From assembly GCF_040958095.1 (NCBI RefSeq), contig NC_091185.1:14277166-14341165 (forward strand): a stretch of 64,000 bases of DNA. Reading direction: 5' to 3'. The notes beneath the pieces are model-generated. The model saw only the letters and a program-made list of their open reading frames with translations, did no database searches and was not told where the DNA came from. A program made the translations under genes and the position numbers. Position 1 is the stretch's first letter; the number at the start of each line of letters is the position of its first letter. The DNA comes from Procambarus clarkii. Lineage: Eukaryota > Arthropoda > Malacostraca > Decapoda > Cambaridae. Below, one piece after another: positions 25,027-35,827 of the stretch.

Positions 25027-25156
25027 ATGATGGGTGATTATGGCTAGTGATTCTATGAGAGTTTTCTCCAAAAATCAAAGTTTCTGTGTGTGTTAAATAT
25101 CCACCAAGGTATAGGAGATAAATAAACAATAATAAATCACTAGTACTACATCTAAC

Positions 25157-25203
25157 ATACATACATACATACATACATACATACATACATACATACATAC
25201 ATA
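25157..25203. repeat. (ACAT)n microsatellite
   Basis: Roughly 11-12 tandem copies of ACAT. The sequence on either side (25024-25156 and 25204-25380) shows no recognisable gene or repeat. Confidence 0.95.
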
Positions 25204-25380
25204 CCTTTCCTTCACTTAGGCACTAGGAGACTACCATCCCCACAGTGTGAGGTGTACACTCTTCCACAGAGCTGTCATGGTAGGACCTCACGCACATGTA
25301 TACACCCCCTCCCTGCCACCCATACATGCAGCACAACTACTTCCACCCGACACCTCCCCTCAACACCCACAGACACATGC

Positions 25381-25714
25381 ACCACGCCACACCCACGCCA
25401 CACTCACGCCACACCCACGCCACACCCACGCCACACCCACGCCACACCCACGCCACACCCACGCCACACCCACGCCACACCCACGCCACACTCACGCCAC
25501 ACCCACGCCACACCCACGCAACACCCACGCCACACCCACGCCACACCCACGCCACACCCACGCCACACCCACGCCACACCCACGCCACACCCACGCCACA
25601 CTCACGCCACACCCACGCCACACTCACGCCACACCCACGCCACACTCACGCCACACCCACGCCACACTCACGCCACACCCACGCCACACCCACGCCACAC
25701 CCACGACCACGGGT
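25381..25714. repeat. 11-bp GC-rich minisatellite, left part
   Basis: About 30 copies of CCACACCCACG, with scattered CCACACTCACG variants. All frames stay open on both strands, which yields proline/histidine/threonine-rich or cysteine/glycine/valine/tryptophan-rich phantom peptides. The same 11-bp family reappears at 43727-43931, on the far side of the transposon nest, so the nest probably interrupts a single array. Confidence 0.95.
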
Positions 25715-26454
25715 ATGAGTGATCACAGTATCTGGTCGAAGAAGGGTTAATGTACTCAAGGAAACGACCAGAAAGCAAGAGGCCGGCATTCCGGATGGTA
25801 AACTATGAGGAGATAAGAAAATTTCAAACTCAGCAGAGCTCAAAAGAAAGACGGTTCAAGACATGATGAACTACATCACACAGAAGTGTAAGGATGCAGC
25901 AGACAAGTTCGTCCCAGTCCAAAAGGAAAAAAAAATTGAATGCAGATGAGAAACCCATGGTTTAATCAGAGATGTAAGCTAGCAAAGCAACTAAGTATAA
26001 GGGCGTGGAGAAACTATAGAAGCAACAAAACACTAGAGAACAGAGAAAGATATCAAAGTGCCAGGAATGAATACGTCAGGGAGAGAAGAGAGGTAAAGAG
26101 GCAATATGAAAATGACATAGCGAGCAAGGCAAAGACAAAACCCAAACTGCTGCATAGCCACATCAGGAGGAAAACAACAGTAAAGGAAGATTGCAGAAAG
26201 ATTCACAACAAACGACAAGGAAGTGTGCGAGGAACTCAATAAGAAATTACAGGTTTTCACCTCAGAGCAAGGAGACATCCCAGAGATAAGAGAGGGAATA
26301 TCAAACCAAACACCATTAGAGGTGTATGTGATTACCAGTGGGGAGGTGAGGAAGCATCTGCTAGATTTGGATGTGACAAAGGCCATAGGCCCGGATGGAA
26401 TCTCACCATGGATACTAAAGGAAGGAGCAGAGGCACTGTGCCTGCCACTCTCCA
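25715..26454 (+). pseudogene. LINE-A copy 1, endonuclease end to start of RT
   Basis: This is a 5'-truncated non-LTR retrotransposon fragment. It starts near the end of the endonuclease domain (SDHS-like DHSIW at about 25716) and runs through the linker into the first reverse transcriptase block, KAIGPDGISPWIL, at about 26379-26417. A frameshift lies near 26225. A matching stretch occurs in LINE-A copy 4 at 63490-64000, which fixes the family. The protein is the pol-like ORF2 used for target-primed reverse transcription. The fragment breaks off at 26454, where a Helitron is inserted, and continues at 27712. Confidence 0.85.
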
Positions 26455-26574
26455 TCTATATAAATAAAAATGGAAATGTGTGTTTGTGCATAACTACTAA
26501 TCTCCAAAAGTTCTTCACCGATTCCTTTGAAATTTTCACACAACGTTCCATTCAGATCCGAGCAAGTTTTCATA

Positions 26575-26632
26575 TATATACTATATAGATAGTATATATA
26601 TATAGTATATATATATATACTATATATAAAAA
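26575..26632. repeat. AT-rich palindromic tract in the Helitron
   Basis: Alternating TATA stretches with TACTATATA and TATATAGTA arms form several overlapping inverted repeats between the two 5' repeat copies of the Helitron. Confidence 0.7.
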
Positions 26633-26747
26633 ACTGTGTTTTTTATGTGTTTTTCATGTGAGGGAAACCTCTTTACCGATTGCTTTCAAATTTTGACACA
26701 ACGTTGCATTCGAATAGGCGCGTCTTTTTATATACCTACTATATAAA

Positions 26748-27236
26748 TGCCACGCCTCTGACAGGTAAAAACATGCGTTTTTGAAAAACGGCGCCATCTG
26801 TTGCACATAATAGCAACATGCGTGCTATACTAAATATGCCACGAATTCCATTTCAATGTTTCTTATTGCATTGATAAATTTTATTTTCATAGATTTCGAT
26901 TTATTTTATTTTTTATTGAATTATTTTGTGTGACATTGTGTTGGAATTGAGCTGTGTTGTTTACCATACCGTTCATTTCGTAAGTATAAGTATAGATGCC
27001 ACACCTGTGACAGGTAAAACAATGCTTTTCTTGAAAAACAGCGCCATCTGTTGCATGTAGAAGCAACACACATGTTATACTAAATATGTTATAATTCCAT
27101 TTCAATGTTTCTGATTGCACTGATAAATTGAATTTTCCTAGATTTTGATTTATTTTCATTTTGATTTAATTATTTTGTGTGAATTGCGTTGGAATTGAGC
27201 TGTGTTGTTTACCATACCCTTCATTTCGTGAGTATA
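26748..27236 (+). repeat. Internal tandem duplication in the Helitron
   Basis: Two diverged copies of a roughly 240-bp block, at about 26748-26986 and 26997-27236. Both begin TGCCACRCCT and end with GAGCTGTGTTGTTTACCATACC, then TTCATTTCGTRAGTATAG. A shorter upstream pair (about 26495-26560 and 26665-26720) shares CACAACGTTSCATTC. The divergence between copies shows the duplication is not recent. Confidence 0.8.
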
Positions 27237-27646
27237 GTTTTTTTTCATATTTTCATTTAATTTTTTAACTGTTTTTCTTATATTTCAGTGATGGAAACAT
27301 CAGATCACTTGATGTTCCCAATTTTCTGATGGGAACATCAGACCATTTGGGAAGGCATCGGACGAGGGAGTCGGGAATAGTGGGGATGACGAGGGGACGG
27401 AAGTGAGAGATGGTGGGGAGGACGAGAGGACAAGGGAGGGGGTAATGGTGGGGAAGGACGAAGGAACGGGGGAGTTTGGGATGGTGGGGACGAGGAGATG
27501 GGGGAATGGAGAATGGTGGGGAGGACAAAGGGACAGAGGAATGGGTCCTTGAGGAAGGAAAAGGGGATGGTGGAGTGGGGAATGGTCGGGAAGACGAGGA
27601 GACGGGTGAAGGGGGAATGTTGGGGAGGACTGGGGGACCGGGAAGG

Positions 27647-27690
27647 TTGCTGTGGCTCAGCAACACACATGCATTACTGAGCCACAGCAA
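27647..27690 (+). other. Helitron 3' terminal hairpin
   Basis: TTGCTGTGGCTCAG at 27647-27660 pairs perfectly with CTGAGCCACAGCAA at 27677-27690 around a 16-nt loop. The CTGG terminus follows at 27708-27711. In Helitrons this structure acts as the end signal for rolling-circle transposition. Confidence 0.8.
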
Positions 27691-27711
27691 CACGTGGCCG
27701 GGTACTGCTGG

Positions 27712-29156
27712 TAATGTATAACAAATCACTGGCAACAGATGAACTGCCAAAAATTTGGTAGACGGCCAATGTAGTCCCAATAAACTAGAAGGGTGATAGT
27801 CAGGAGGCACTGAACTACAGGCCAGTGTCCCTAACTTGCATTCCATGCAAGTTGATGGAGAAGATTGTGCGAAAAAAAGTTAGTAGAACATCTAGAGCGA
27901 AAGAACTTTGTAACACAACATCAGCATGGGTTCAGAGATGGCAAATCATGCCTAACAGGTTGAATTGAGTTCTATGACCAGGCAACAAAAATTAGGCAAG
28001 AGAGAGAGAGAGCTTGGCAAACTGCATATTTCTAGTCTGCCAGAAAGCCTTTGACATAGTACCACATAAGGGAATAGTGCACAAACTGGAGATGCAGGCA
28101 GGAGTGAAAGGGAAGATACTCCACTGGATAAGGGAGTACCTAAGAAACAGGACACAGCGAGTCACTAGGAGGGGTGAGGTCTTGGAGTGGCGGCGAGTCA
28201 CCAGTGGAGTCCCACAGGGATCAGTCCTTGGACCTTTACTGTTTCTGATATACGTAAATGATCTCCCAGAAGGAATTTACTGGTTCCTCTCGATGTTTGC
28301 TGATGATGCAAAAATTATGAGGAGGATCAAGACGAACAAGAAGATAGTATGAAGCTTCAAGATGACCTAGACAAACTGAAGGAATGGTGCAACAAATGGC
28401 TACTAAAGTTCAACCTAAGTAAATGTAAGGTAATGAGACTAGGAGGAGGAGAAACTAGGATGCCAGTCACTAGATACCGAATGGGAAATAAAGTCCTTCA
28501 CGAAACGGACAGAGAGAAAGATCTAGGAGTTGATATCACGCCAAACCTGTCTCCTGAAGCCTAAATCAAAGAATAAGATCAGCGGCCCATGCGAGGCTGG
28601 CTAAGATCAGACCTACTTTCAAAAACTTGTGTAAGGAATCCTTCAGAACCTTGTATACCAAAATGTAAGACCAATCCTGGAGTATGCAGCCCCAGCATGG
28701 AGCCCGTACCTAATCAAGCACAAGACAAAGCTGGAAAAAGTTCAGAGGTATGCCACTAGGCTAGTCCCAGAACAAAGAGGCATGAGTTATGAGGACAGGC
28801 TGCGTGAACTGCACCTCACGACGCTGGAAGAGCTAGGGGAGACATGATCACCACATACAAAATTCTCAACGGAATTGACAAGGTAGACAAGAATGGATTA
28901 TTTAACACGGGTGGTACACGTACAAGGGGACACAGGTGGAAGCAGAGTACCCAAATGAGCCACAGAGCCATTAGAAATATCTTTTTCAGTGTCAGAGTAG
29001 TTAGTAAATGGAATGCACTAGGAAGTGATATGGTGGAGGCTGACTCCATACACAAATTCAAATGTAGATATGATAGAGACCAGTAGGCTCAGGAATCTTT
29101 TCACCAGTTGATTGACGGTTGAAAAGCGAGACCAAAGAGCCAGAGCTCAACCCCAG
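27712..29156 (+). pseudogene. LINE-A copy 1, RT domain to 3' UTR
   Basis: The LINE-A ORF continues after the Helitron. Recognisable reverse transcriptase segments, in order, are a palm region with QKAFDIVPH (about 28050-28068), [14 protein letters not shown] (about 28203-28245) and the catalytic FADDA (about 28295-28310). The C-terminal segments KCKVMRLG, DREKDLGVDITPN and GGTRTRGHRWK follow. Several frameshifts and stops break the frame. The non-coding 3' end contains CTCAGGAATCTTTTC and GAGCTCAACCCC. The last 5 bp (29152-29156, CCCAG) are a target duplication of the Gypsy-type element inserted here. The remaining 3' end lies at 43702. C-terminal blocks suggest the CR1/L2/Rex1-like part of the Jockey superfamily. 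Confidence 0.87.
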
Positions 29157-29464
29157 TGTGGGGGTTTTCTATTTTGCTTTCCCGACTGCAATGCATACGT
29201 CGCCAATGTACGCTTTACATTGCAGACGCTTTACGAAGCTGTCGGAATCAGCAGAGAAAATACGAGAGCAACTGTACAGGGTCTGGGAGCAAGGTCGAGT
29301 TAGAGTCCTTGAGGGTCTCTTCTCTGACTAACCTCACCTGGTCCTGGTCCATATTGATCGTTGGAATCTCCTCAATGATTCCGACAGCTTCGTGAAGCGT
29401 CTGCCACATGTACATTGGCGACGTACGCATTGCAGTCGGGAAAGCAGAAAAGAAAACCCCCACA
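29157..29464. repeat. Damaged 5' LTR, inverted end plus forward end
   Basis: 29157-29377 is the LTR 3' end in reverse orientation, starting TGTGGGGGTTTTC. 29378-29464 is the same LTR 3' end in forward orientation, ending AACCCCCACA. The two halves face each other and share CCGACAGCTTCG. The rest of the LTR, including its TGTGAGAG start, is lost. A fold-back or inversion-deletion event in the LTR is the simplest explanation. Confidence 0.75.
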
Positions 29465-29466
29465 TC

Positions 29467-29484
29467 TGGCGCCCAACGTGATTG
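29467..29484 (+). promoter_or_regulatory. tRNA primer binding site
   Basis: TGGCGCCCAACGTGATTG follows two bases after the LTR CA end. TGGCGCC at this position is typical of LTR-retroelement primer binding sites, where the 3' end of a host tRNA primes minus-strand synthesis. I cannot name the tRNA with certainty. Confidence 0.75.
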
Positions 29485-29641
29485 GCTTAGTTGGACCCTA
29501 TGAGCTAGGTTGTAAAGTAAAATTTCGAACTTAAATTTTCTCTGAAAATTCAAAAGTGACGAGCAGTATTCAGAGGACGTTTAACACCCTGTTAGGTACA
29601 CACACCACCAGTATGTCTGAGTGTGGAGAGTACAAACAGCG
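29485..29641 (+). pseudogene. Gypsy leader and first codons of gag
   Basis: An untranslated leader leads to an ATG at 29613 that opens a frame of ten codons. It is then interrupted at 29641 by the inverted solo LTR. The frame resumes in phase at 37900, beyond the second copy of the 5-bp duplication CAGCG. Nearby ATGs inside the solo LTR are not the real start. Confidence 0.7.
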
Positions 29642-30015
29642 TGTGGGGGTTTTCTTTTTTGCTTTCACGACTGCAATGCGTACGTCGCCAATGTACATGT
29701 GGCAGACGCTTCACGAAACTATCGGAATTAGCAGAATAGAAAATACGAGAGCAACCGTACAGGGCCTGGGAGCATGGTCGAGTTAGAGTCCTTGAGGGTC
29801 TCTTCTCAGACTAGCCTCACCTGGTCCTGCTCCACGTTGATCGTTGGAATCTCCTCAATGATGTAACACTTTAAGGGACTCCTAGGGTCCTCATCACATT
29901 TTTAGTTTAGTGACTCATAGGCAACTCGGTGTTGAAGACACTTAGAGCTGAAGGCTTGAGTAATGTTGGCAGTATTCAGAAGTGGTTCAACGGAAACACC
30001 GCATAAAGCTTAACA

Positions 30016-30033
30016 GTAAGTAAGTAAGTAATT
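30016..30033 (-). repeat. LINE 3' tail, TTAC repeats
   Basis: The plus strand shows GTAAGTAAGTAAGTAATT, which is a (TTAC)n tail at the 3' end of the minus-strand element. It overlaps the target duplication by three bases. Such microsatellite tails are common in LINEs that do not use poly(A). Confidence 0.75.
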
Positions 30034-30101
30034 ATCAAAAGAAGGCACCAAACCGGGAAGGCTATGTAGCACCATCAAATACGCAAAATAATCAGAGGGC
30101 A

Positions 30102-33100
30102 CTAAATATCACCAAGGATGCCAATACGAGAACAAAAACGCATAAGGCGAACGATATCAAAAGTATCCGAGTCACCAAGAATTCTATCGAGGGACAGGTG
30201 ACCGCGAGGGGCGGTCGGAAAGCAAGACACACGCTCGTCCTGGAAGTCAGGACATTCAAGAAGGACATGCACGACCGTAAGAGGGACAATGCAACTAGGA
30301 CAATAAGGAGCAGGGCGGCGCTCCATCAAGTGACCATGGGTTAAGCGAGTATGGCCAATACGCAACCTCGCCAGAGCTGTTTCCCACCGCCGGTTACGGT
30401 GGAAGGAGGACGGCCACGAGGAAACACAACATTTAAGAGTACGTAGCTTGTTACCAGTAACAGACAACCAAGAAGCCTGCCAACGGGTAAGTACTGAGGA
30501 ATGGATAACCGGGTAAAAGTCGGAATACGGAATGCCTTTGCGAGAGATGGGACAAGAGCGGACAGCTTCCTTGGCGTCAGCATCCGCACGCTCATTTAAA
30601 GACACACCAATATGGCTGGGAACCCAACAAAACTCAACCGACTTAAATTTACTGTGAACGAGAAACAGCCAATGCTGGATCTCGACAACTACTGGATGAA
30701 CCGGATTAAAGGACCCGAGAGCCATGAGGGCACTACGAGAGTCAACAACAACTACAAAGGAAGACTGACAACGAGAAAGCAGGAGACGAAGAGCATAGAG
30801 AATAGCATAAAGTTCCGCTGTAAAGATGCTAGTCTCCGGAGGCAAGCGACACATATAAGTGCGATCAGGAAAAACAACAGAGTAGCCAACACCGTCCGCT
30901 GACTTAGACCCATCGGTGAAGACAGAAACGGAGCGGGAGTGAGAAGAAAAGTGCTCGAGGGAAAGGTGTTTTAGAACCGTAGGAGGGGTAAAAGCTTTAG
31001 TGATACGGGTGAAGGATGTACAAAACCGCGGAAGAGGGACCCTCCACGGGGGCAAAGAAGGAACAACACGAGGAGAAACATCAGAAATACGAACGGAAAG
31101 AGAATCCTGTAGGCGAGATAGCCGGACAGAAAGAGGGAAGTGGTGAAGAGGAACAGGAACCGCAGGAGGGGTAAAAGTTAAAGCACGACAGAGGCGAGAG
31201 GAAGGATGTTGCAAGGGCCGCGCAAGATAGCGAAGACAGTAGCGATCACGGCGGTCCTGGAGAGACAGGAAGCCAGTGTCAACATACAAGCTAAGGATGG
31301 GAGTCGAACAAAAGGCACCAGAACTGAGGCGCAACCCAGTATGGTGCAAAGCATCAAGACGGCGAAGAGTAGAAGGAGAAGCAGACGAGTAAGCAGGGCA
31401 ACCATAATCGAGCTTAGACAGGACGAGAGAGGAATGTAAAGCAAGGAGAGTGCGCCTATCTGCCCCCCCAAGAAGTATGGGACAAGACCCGAAGGAGGGT
31501 AAGGGCCTTAGAGCACTCAACACGGAGGTAAGAGATATGGGGAGACCAAGACAAACGAGTGTCAAGGAATAACCCCAAAAGCTTCGCGGAATCTTTGTAT
31601 TCAAGGGGATGACCATAAAGTGATAAAGAGGGACGAAGAACAACCCGTTTCCGCGTAAAAGTCATGGCACAAGTCTTAGAAGTAGAATACTTGAAGCCAT
31701 GATCTGTGGCCCAAGACGACACGGCATCAATTGCAAGTTGAAGCCGGCGTTGAAGGAGAGGCGAATCATCACCCTGACAACAAAGGGTAAGATCATCGAC
31801 ATAGAGAGCGGAGAAGACACCAGAAGGAAGAGAGGAAAGAAGACCATTGAGGGCAACCAGAAAAAGAGTAGTGCTCAGAACACTACCCTGGGGCACATCT
31901 TCGTATTGCTGAAAAGAGGGAGAGAGAGCGGTACCAAGGCGCACCCGAAAGGAACGACGAGAGAGGAAGCTGCGGAGAAAGAGAGGGAGATAACCACGAA
32001 GGCCAAAAGAATGAAGTTGAGATAGGATATGATAACGCCAAGTGGTGTCGTAAGCCTTTTCCAGGTCAAAAAGGACGGCAACAACGGAGGTCTTCGCAGC
32101 AAAAGCAGTAGGAATATAGACCTCCAAGTTCACCAGGACATCTGTCGTGCTGCGGCACTTGCGGAAACCAAATTGAGAAGGGGAGAAGAGGTGATGGTGT
32201 TCCAGGAACCACATCAGACGAACGTTAACCATACGTTCAAAGAGTTTGCAGACACAACTTGTGAGAGCAATAGGGCGAAAGTCCTTAGGGGAAGTACCCA
32301 GAGACCCCGGTTTGCGAACAGGGAGGACAACGGCATCGAGCCAGTCCTCAGGGACTGACGACGACTCCCAGATCCGATTATACAGACTCAGTAAATACTG
32401 AGACGTGCTCGGAGGGAGATGGCGAAGCATCTCATAATGAATACCATCGGAGCCCGCCGCCGTAGAACCGCAGAGGGCCAGGGCAGAACGAAGTTCAGAG
32501 AGAGGGAAGGGATCATTATAGGGAAGCTGAAGATGAGTGCAGAAATCTAAAGGACGAGACTCAAGGACAGGTTTACGAAGAAGGAAAGATTGGGGAAGAT
32601 GAAGACCAGAGCTAACAGAAGAAAAGTGGGAACCCAGTTCGGAAGCGACCTGCAACGGGTCCGCCACAAGAGTATCATGGAGGTGAAGGACCGGTGAAAC
32701 ATCGGGAACGAACTTACCCGCTGTCTTGCGGATACGCTTCCAGATCTGGGCCAGAGGGGTTTCGGACGTAATTGTTGAGACATAAGATGCCCAACATTCA
32801 CGTTTAGCCGTACGGATGGCCCTACGGGCCACCGCACTCGCTTTCCAAAAGAAAAGAAAAGAATCGGTCGTCTGCCTACGGCGGTGCCTCTTCCAGGCTG
32901 CAAGCTTACAGCAGACAGCTCGAGCACAGTCCGCATTCCACCAGGGAATGCACTTCCGTGGACCCCGAGAGGAAGAGCGAGGAATAGAGCGGAGGGCAGC
33001 GTTGAAGACAGTGTCATGAAAAAGGAGGAGAGCGCGAGAGACAGGCAGAAGGGAGAGGTCAGAGAGAGCAGCACTGAGGGTAAATAGGGTCCAGTCTGCC

Positions 33101-33827
33101 TTAGCAAACTGCCACCTAGGGAAAGAGAGGGAAGGGCGAAAAGAAAAAAAGGAAACAAGGATGGGGAAATGATCACTTCCATGGAGGTCATCAAGAACCT
33201 GCCACGTGAAATCTAAGTAAAGAGAAGAAGAGCAGAGAGAAAGATCAAGACAAGAAAGGGTGCGAGTCCGAGAGTCCAAATGAGTGGGCTCACCAGAATT
33301 CAGAAGAGACAGGGAAGAAGAGAGGAGAAACGGCTCAAGGAGGCGACCCCGGGTATTCGTCAGAACGTCACCCCAAAGAGAATGACGACAATTGAAGTCA
33401 CCCAGCAGGAGCACAGGCTCCGGCAAGGAGTCTAGGAGGTGTTTCAAATCAGGAAGAGAGCGGGACACTCGGGAGGAGATAAATGGAACAAACTGTGTAC
33501 CATTTCCCCACAAAAATACGAGCAGCAGAACAATGGAGAGGCGAAGGAAAAAGTAAAGGAACAAAGGGAACATCAGCACGAATCAAGAGAGCAGAAGAAT
33601 TAGAAGCCCCAGCAATGGCTGGGGGGGGGGGAGAGAAAGGAATAGCCACGAAAACGACCAGGACGAGCACCAAGCATCGGCTCCTGGAGACAGACACAAA
33701 GGGGCGAAAACCGCGAAATCAGAAGTTGGAGTTCGAGGAAATTGGCGTAATAATCTCGAACGTTCCATTGAAGAATGGACAACGACGAGAAGAGAAAGGA
33801 CAAAAACAGAGAACAAGGAAGAAACAA
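30102..33827 (-). pseudogene. I-type LINE ORF2: endonuclease, RT, RNase H (frameshifted)
   Basis: The pol-like protein reads through four consecutive open segments in changing frames: 33827-33600, 33697-33449, 33579-31456 and 31643-30102. The endonuclease start (ILQWNVRDYYAN) and its motifs GDFNCRHSLWGD and GSDHFPI are visible. The reverse transcriptase shows DFRPIALTSCVCKLFE, DLEKAYDTTW, PQGSVLS and the catalytic YVDD. RNase H shows FTDGSK, an E in FTAELYA, DSRSAL and the HIGVSLNERAD end. A C-terminal CPSC...H...C zinc-like segment closes the protein. Breaks lie at a run of about eleven C on the coding strand near 33617, near 33530-33480, and at a C/G run near 31465. The homopolymer position of two breaks leaves open either decay or base-calling error. 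The enzyme would nick DNA and copy its RNA into the site. Confidence 0.88.
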
Positions 33828-33850
33828 AGGCGAAAGAGCAACAGAGCACG

Positions 33851-35827
33851 TTAAAGAATATCAGGGTCGGGATCAGGGTCAGCAAAGTCAGGGTTAGGGG
33901 GCATGGGTAAACTGAGCAAAGACGGAGGGAAGGAAACGGGAGAACAGATCAGAGGTGGGCGGGCGGGGTCCGGAGGAGGAGGAGGAGGAGGAAGAGGAGG
34001 AGACAACGGAGAGGAGCAGTCAAGGACAGCAGCAGGAAGAGAGGGAGTAGAAAGAGGGGAACGCACCCCAGCAAGAGCAGCAACCGAAAGGGAAGCAGGG
34101 GCCAAAGAAACCTCCATAGCAGGAACAGGGGGCGCAATCACTGAAACGGGAGGGGAAGGAGCAACAGAGCCAGAAGTAGGAGCTGAGGAAGAAAGCGAAG
34201 CCTTCTTACCCGCCGGGGAAGAGGAAGGAGAGGAGCCAGGCTTACGCTTCTGACTTAAAGAAACCGGTGTCCCAGCAACTACGTACCGGGCAACGAATTC
34301 CAGTGTCTCAACAGGAGAAGCCGAACGAGAGCACACACGACGGCCGTTAGGAGAGCGATGGACATCCGCCCGCACCGACAGGCGGTGGGGAGAGCCGATA
34401 GATGGAGGAAGAGGATGGGAAGGAGGATCGGAGGGGGACGAGGAAGAAGACACAGGAGACATGACAGACCGGGTTGAAAGAAGGGGAACCCCAGACAGAG
34501 GACCAGGAGGGGGACCCCTCGGGAGAGAACTCAAAGGAACAGAGGAGGGGGCAGTGGGCGTATCAGGGTCCAAGGCCCGGAAACGATTGAGAGTCTGAGG
34601 AAGGGGGGAAGGACGAGGAGAGGAAGAGCGCAACACGCGAGCATAAGAGATGTTAGTATAAGGCGGGAGCCAGCGAACCTGGCGCCTCGCCTCAGGAAAA
34701 GATAAACGCTCTCGGTGCTTCAGGTTAAGGACGGCCGCCTCAAGCTTGTAATGGACACAGGCACGGGAGAAGGTAGGATGGGCCTCACCGCAGTTGAGGC
34801 AGCGAGCTTGGGGAGAAGTGCACTCCGACTTAGAGTGACCTTCACTCCCACACAAAGGACAGAGAGAGACAGTCCCAGAGCAGCGGAGGGCACCATGCCC
34901 AAACCTCCAGCACTTGTTACAAAGACGAGGAGAAGGAATATACTCCTGGACAGAGCACCTAGCACCAGCAAGAATGACAGAGGATGGAAGGGTCCTACCA
35001 TCAAAGGTGATCTTCACAACGCGAAGGGGTTGACGGCGACGACCACGAGGGGGACGAGTAAACGAGTCAACCTGGAGGACAGAATGGCCTTGGGTATCAA
35101 GGATATGCCGAATATCATCGTGGCAATCCTGCAGATTCTGAACACCGGTTGCAACATGGGGTGGGAGGAGAATAGTGCCAACACTGGCATTCATCTGAAC
35201 GTTCTTGGAGACCCGAACAGGGATCTCGCCAAGGCAAGATAAGGCAGCCAAGCGGGAAGCCGCATCCTGAGAAGGAGCAGCAACGACACGTGTACCGAGA
35301 CGAGTGGGGTTGAGAGTAACAGACGCATCCACGGAATCTACAAGATGCCGATGGAGGGAGAAATCGTCAGGAGGCGCAGAATCAAGAGGGAGGAGATCAA
35401 AGTATTTGGCCAATGAAGCAGGACCAAACAAGGCCTGATACGCATCAGCACGGGAAGGAATCGAGCGAGTGCGGTTAGGGCGCGAACGGCGTTGAGAACC
35501 CCTAGAGAGAGAGGGGTCAAAAGGCGCAGTAGTCACAACGAAAGACTTAGCCACACCAGGGGACGAAGTGGTCACCACCGGGGGCTGGAGGCTCGACCCA
35601 ACCACAGAGGAGGGAGGGGAGCTGGGGGAAGAAGTCAGGACGGTCAAAGGAGGAGCAAGGTCGGGGCCCAACGCAGCGGGAGCTACAGAGCCTAGTCTTC
35701 CAATAAAGGCCGACTCGGGGGCTTGGTCGCCCACCCCACGAGCCTGAGAGGGTACAACGGAAACATTCAACGACATAGAGACGAAAAGTGACAAATTCAT
35801 CCACGAATGTGCCCCCATACCCACCAT
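33851..35827 (-). CDS. I-type LINE ORF1, gag-like nucleic-acid-binding protein
   Basis: An intact 658-codon frame. The N-terminal 130 residues are Ser/Pro-rich. Residues about 130-300 form a folded region without a motif I can name, probably RRM-like by family precedent. Three zinc knuckles follow: CNKCWRFGHGALRC (303-316), CPLCGSEGHSKSEC (323-336) and a variant CLNCGEAHPTFSRAC (343-357). The C-terminal half is Ser/Pro-rich and ends in an Asp-Pro repeat. ORF1 proteins of I and Jockey LINEs coat the element RNA and carry it to the target. The stop lies 24 bp before the ORF2 start, so the two ORFs are nearly adjacent. The ATG at 35827 follows a non-coding leader. Confidence 0.88.
   Translation of the reverse strand: MVGMGAHSWMNLSLFVSMSLNVSVVPSQARGVGDQAPESAFIGRLGSVAPAALGPDLAPPLTVLTSSPSSPPSSVVGSSLQPPVVTTSSPGVAKSFVVTTAPFDPSLSRGSQRRSRPNRTRSIPSRADAYQALFGPASLAKYFDLLPLDSAPPDDFSLHRHLVDSVDASVTLNPTRLGTRVVAAPSQDAASRLAALSCLGEIPVRVSKNVQMNASVGTILLPPHVATGVQNLQDCHDDIRHILDTQGHSVLQVDSFTRPPRGRRRQPLRVVKITFDGRTLPSSVILAGARCSVQEYIPSPRLCNKCWRFGHGALRCSGTVSLCPLCGSEGHSKSECTSPQARCLNCGEAHPTFSRACVHYKLEAAVLNLKHRERLSFPEARRQVRWLPPYTNISYARVLRSSSPRPSPLPQTLNRFRALDPDTPTAPSSVPLSSLPRGPPPGPLSGVPLLSTRSVMSPVSSSSSPSDPPSHPLPPSIGSPHRLSVRADVHRSPNGRRVCSRSASPVETLEFVARYVVAGTPVSLSQKRKPGSSPSSSPAGKKASLSSSAPTSGSVAPSPPVSVIAPPVPAMEVSLAPASLSVAALAGVRSPLSTPSLPAAVLDCSSPLSPPLPPPPPPPDPARPPLICSPVSFPPSLLSLPMPPNPDFADPDPDPDIL

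Larger units (their letters stand above)
26455..27711 (+). mobile_element. Non-autonomous Helitron-like element
   Basis: The element starts TCTATATAAATAAAAATGG and ends CTGG, with host A before and T after. A 14-bp perfect hairpin stem lies 17 nt upstream of the end. These are the hallmarks of Helitrons: 5'-TC, 3'-CTRR, a subterminal hairpin and insertion between A and T without target duplication. The boundaries are confirmed by the host LINE: removing exactly 26455-27711 reconnects its reverse transcriptase frame (LPLSI to YNKSL) without a gap. No RepHel protein is encoded. The 3' third is G-rich, with loose GGGGAGGACGAGG-type repeats, and the 5' half carries internal duplications. It would depend on a helicase-bearing relative elsewhere. 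Confidence 0.85.

Noticed and set aside
25381..25714. A CRISPR-like array in the regular short repeats
   Set aside because: Units are contiguous with no unique spacers and the context is eukaryotic. The same applies to the 33-bp array.
25247..25750. His/Pro/Thr-rich open frames in the 11-bp minisatellite
   Set aside because: All frames are open in CCACACCCACG repeats. There is no independent evidence for a gene.
27476..27721. Gly/Glu-rich open frames in the G-rich part of the Helitron
   Set aside because: They overlap the Helitron end hairpin, have no domain, and arise from GGGGAGGACGAGG-type low-complexity sequence.
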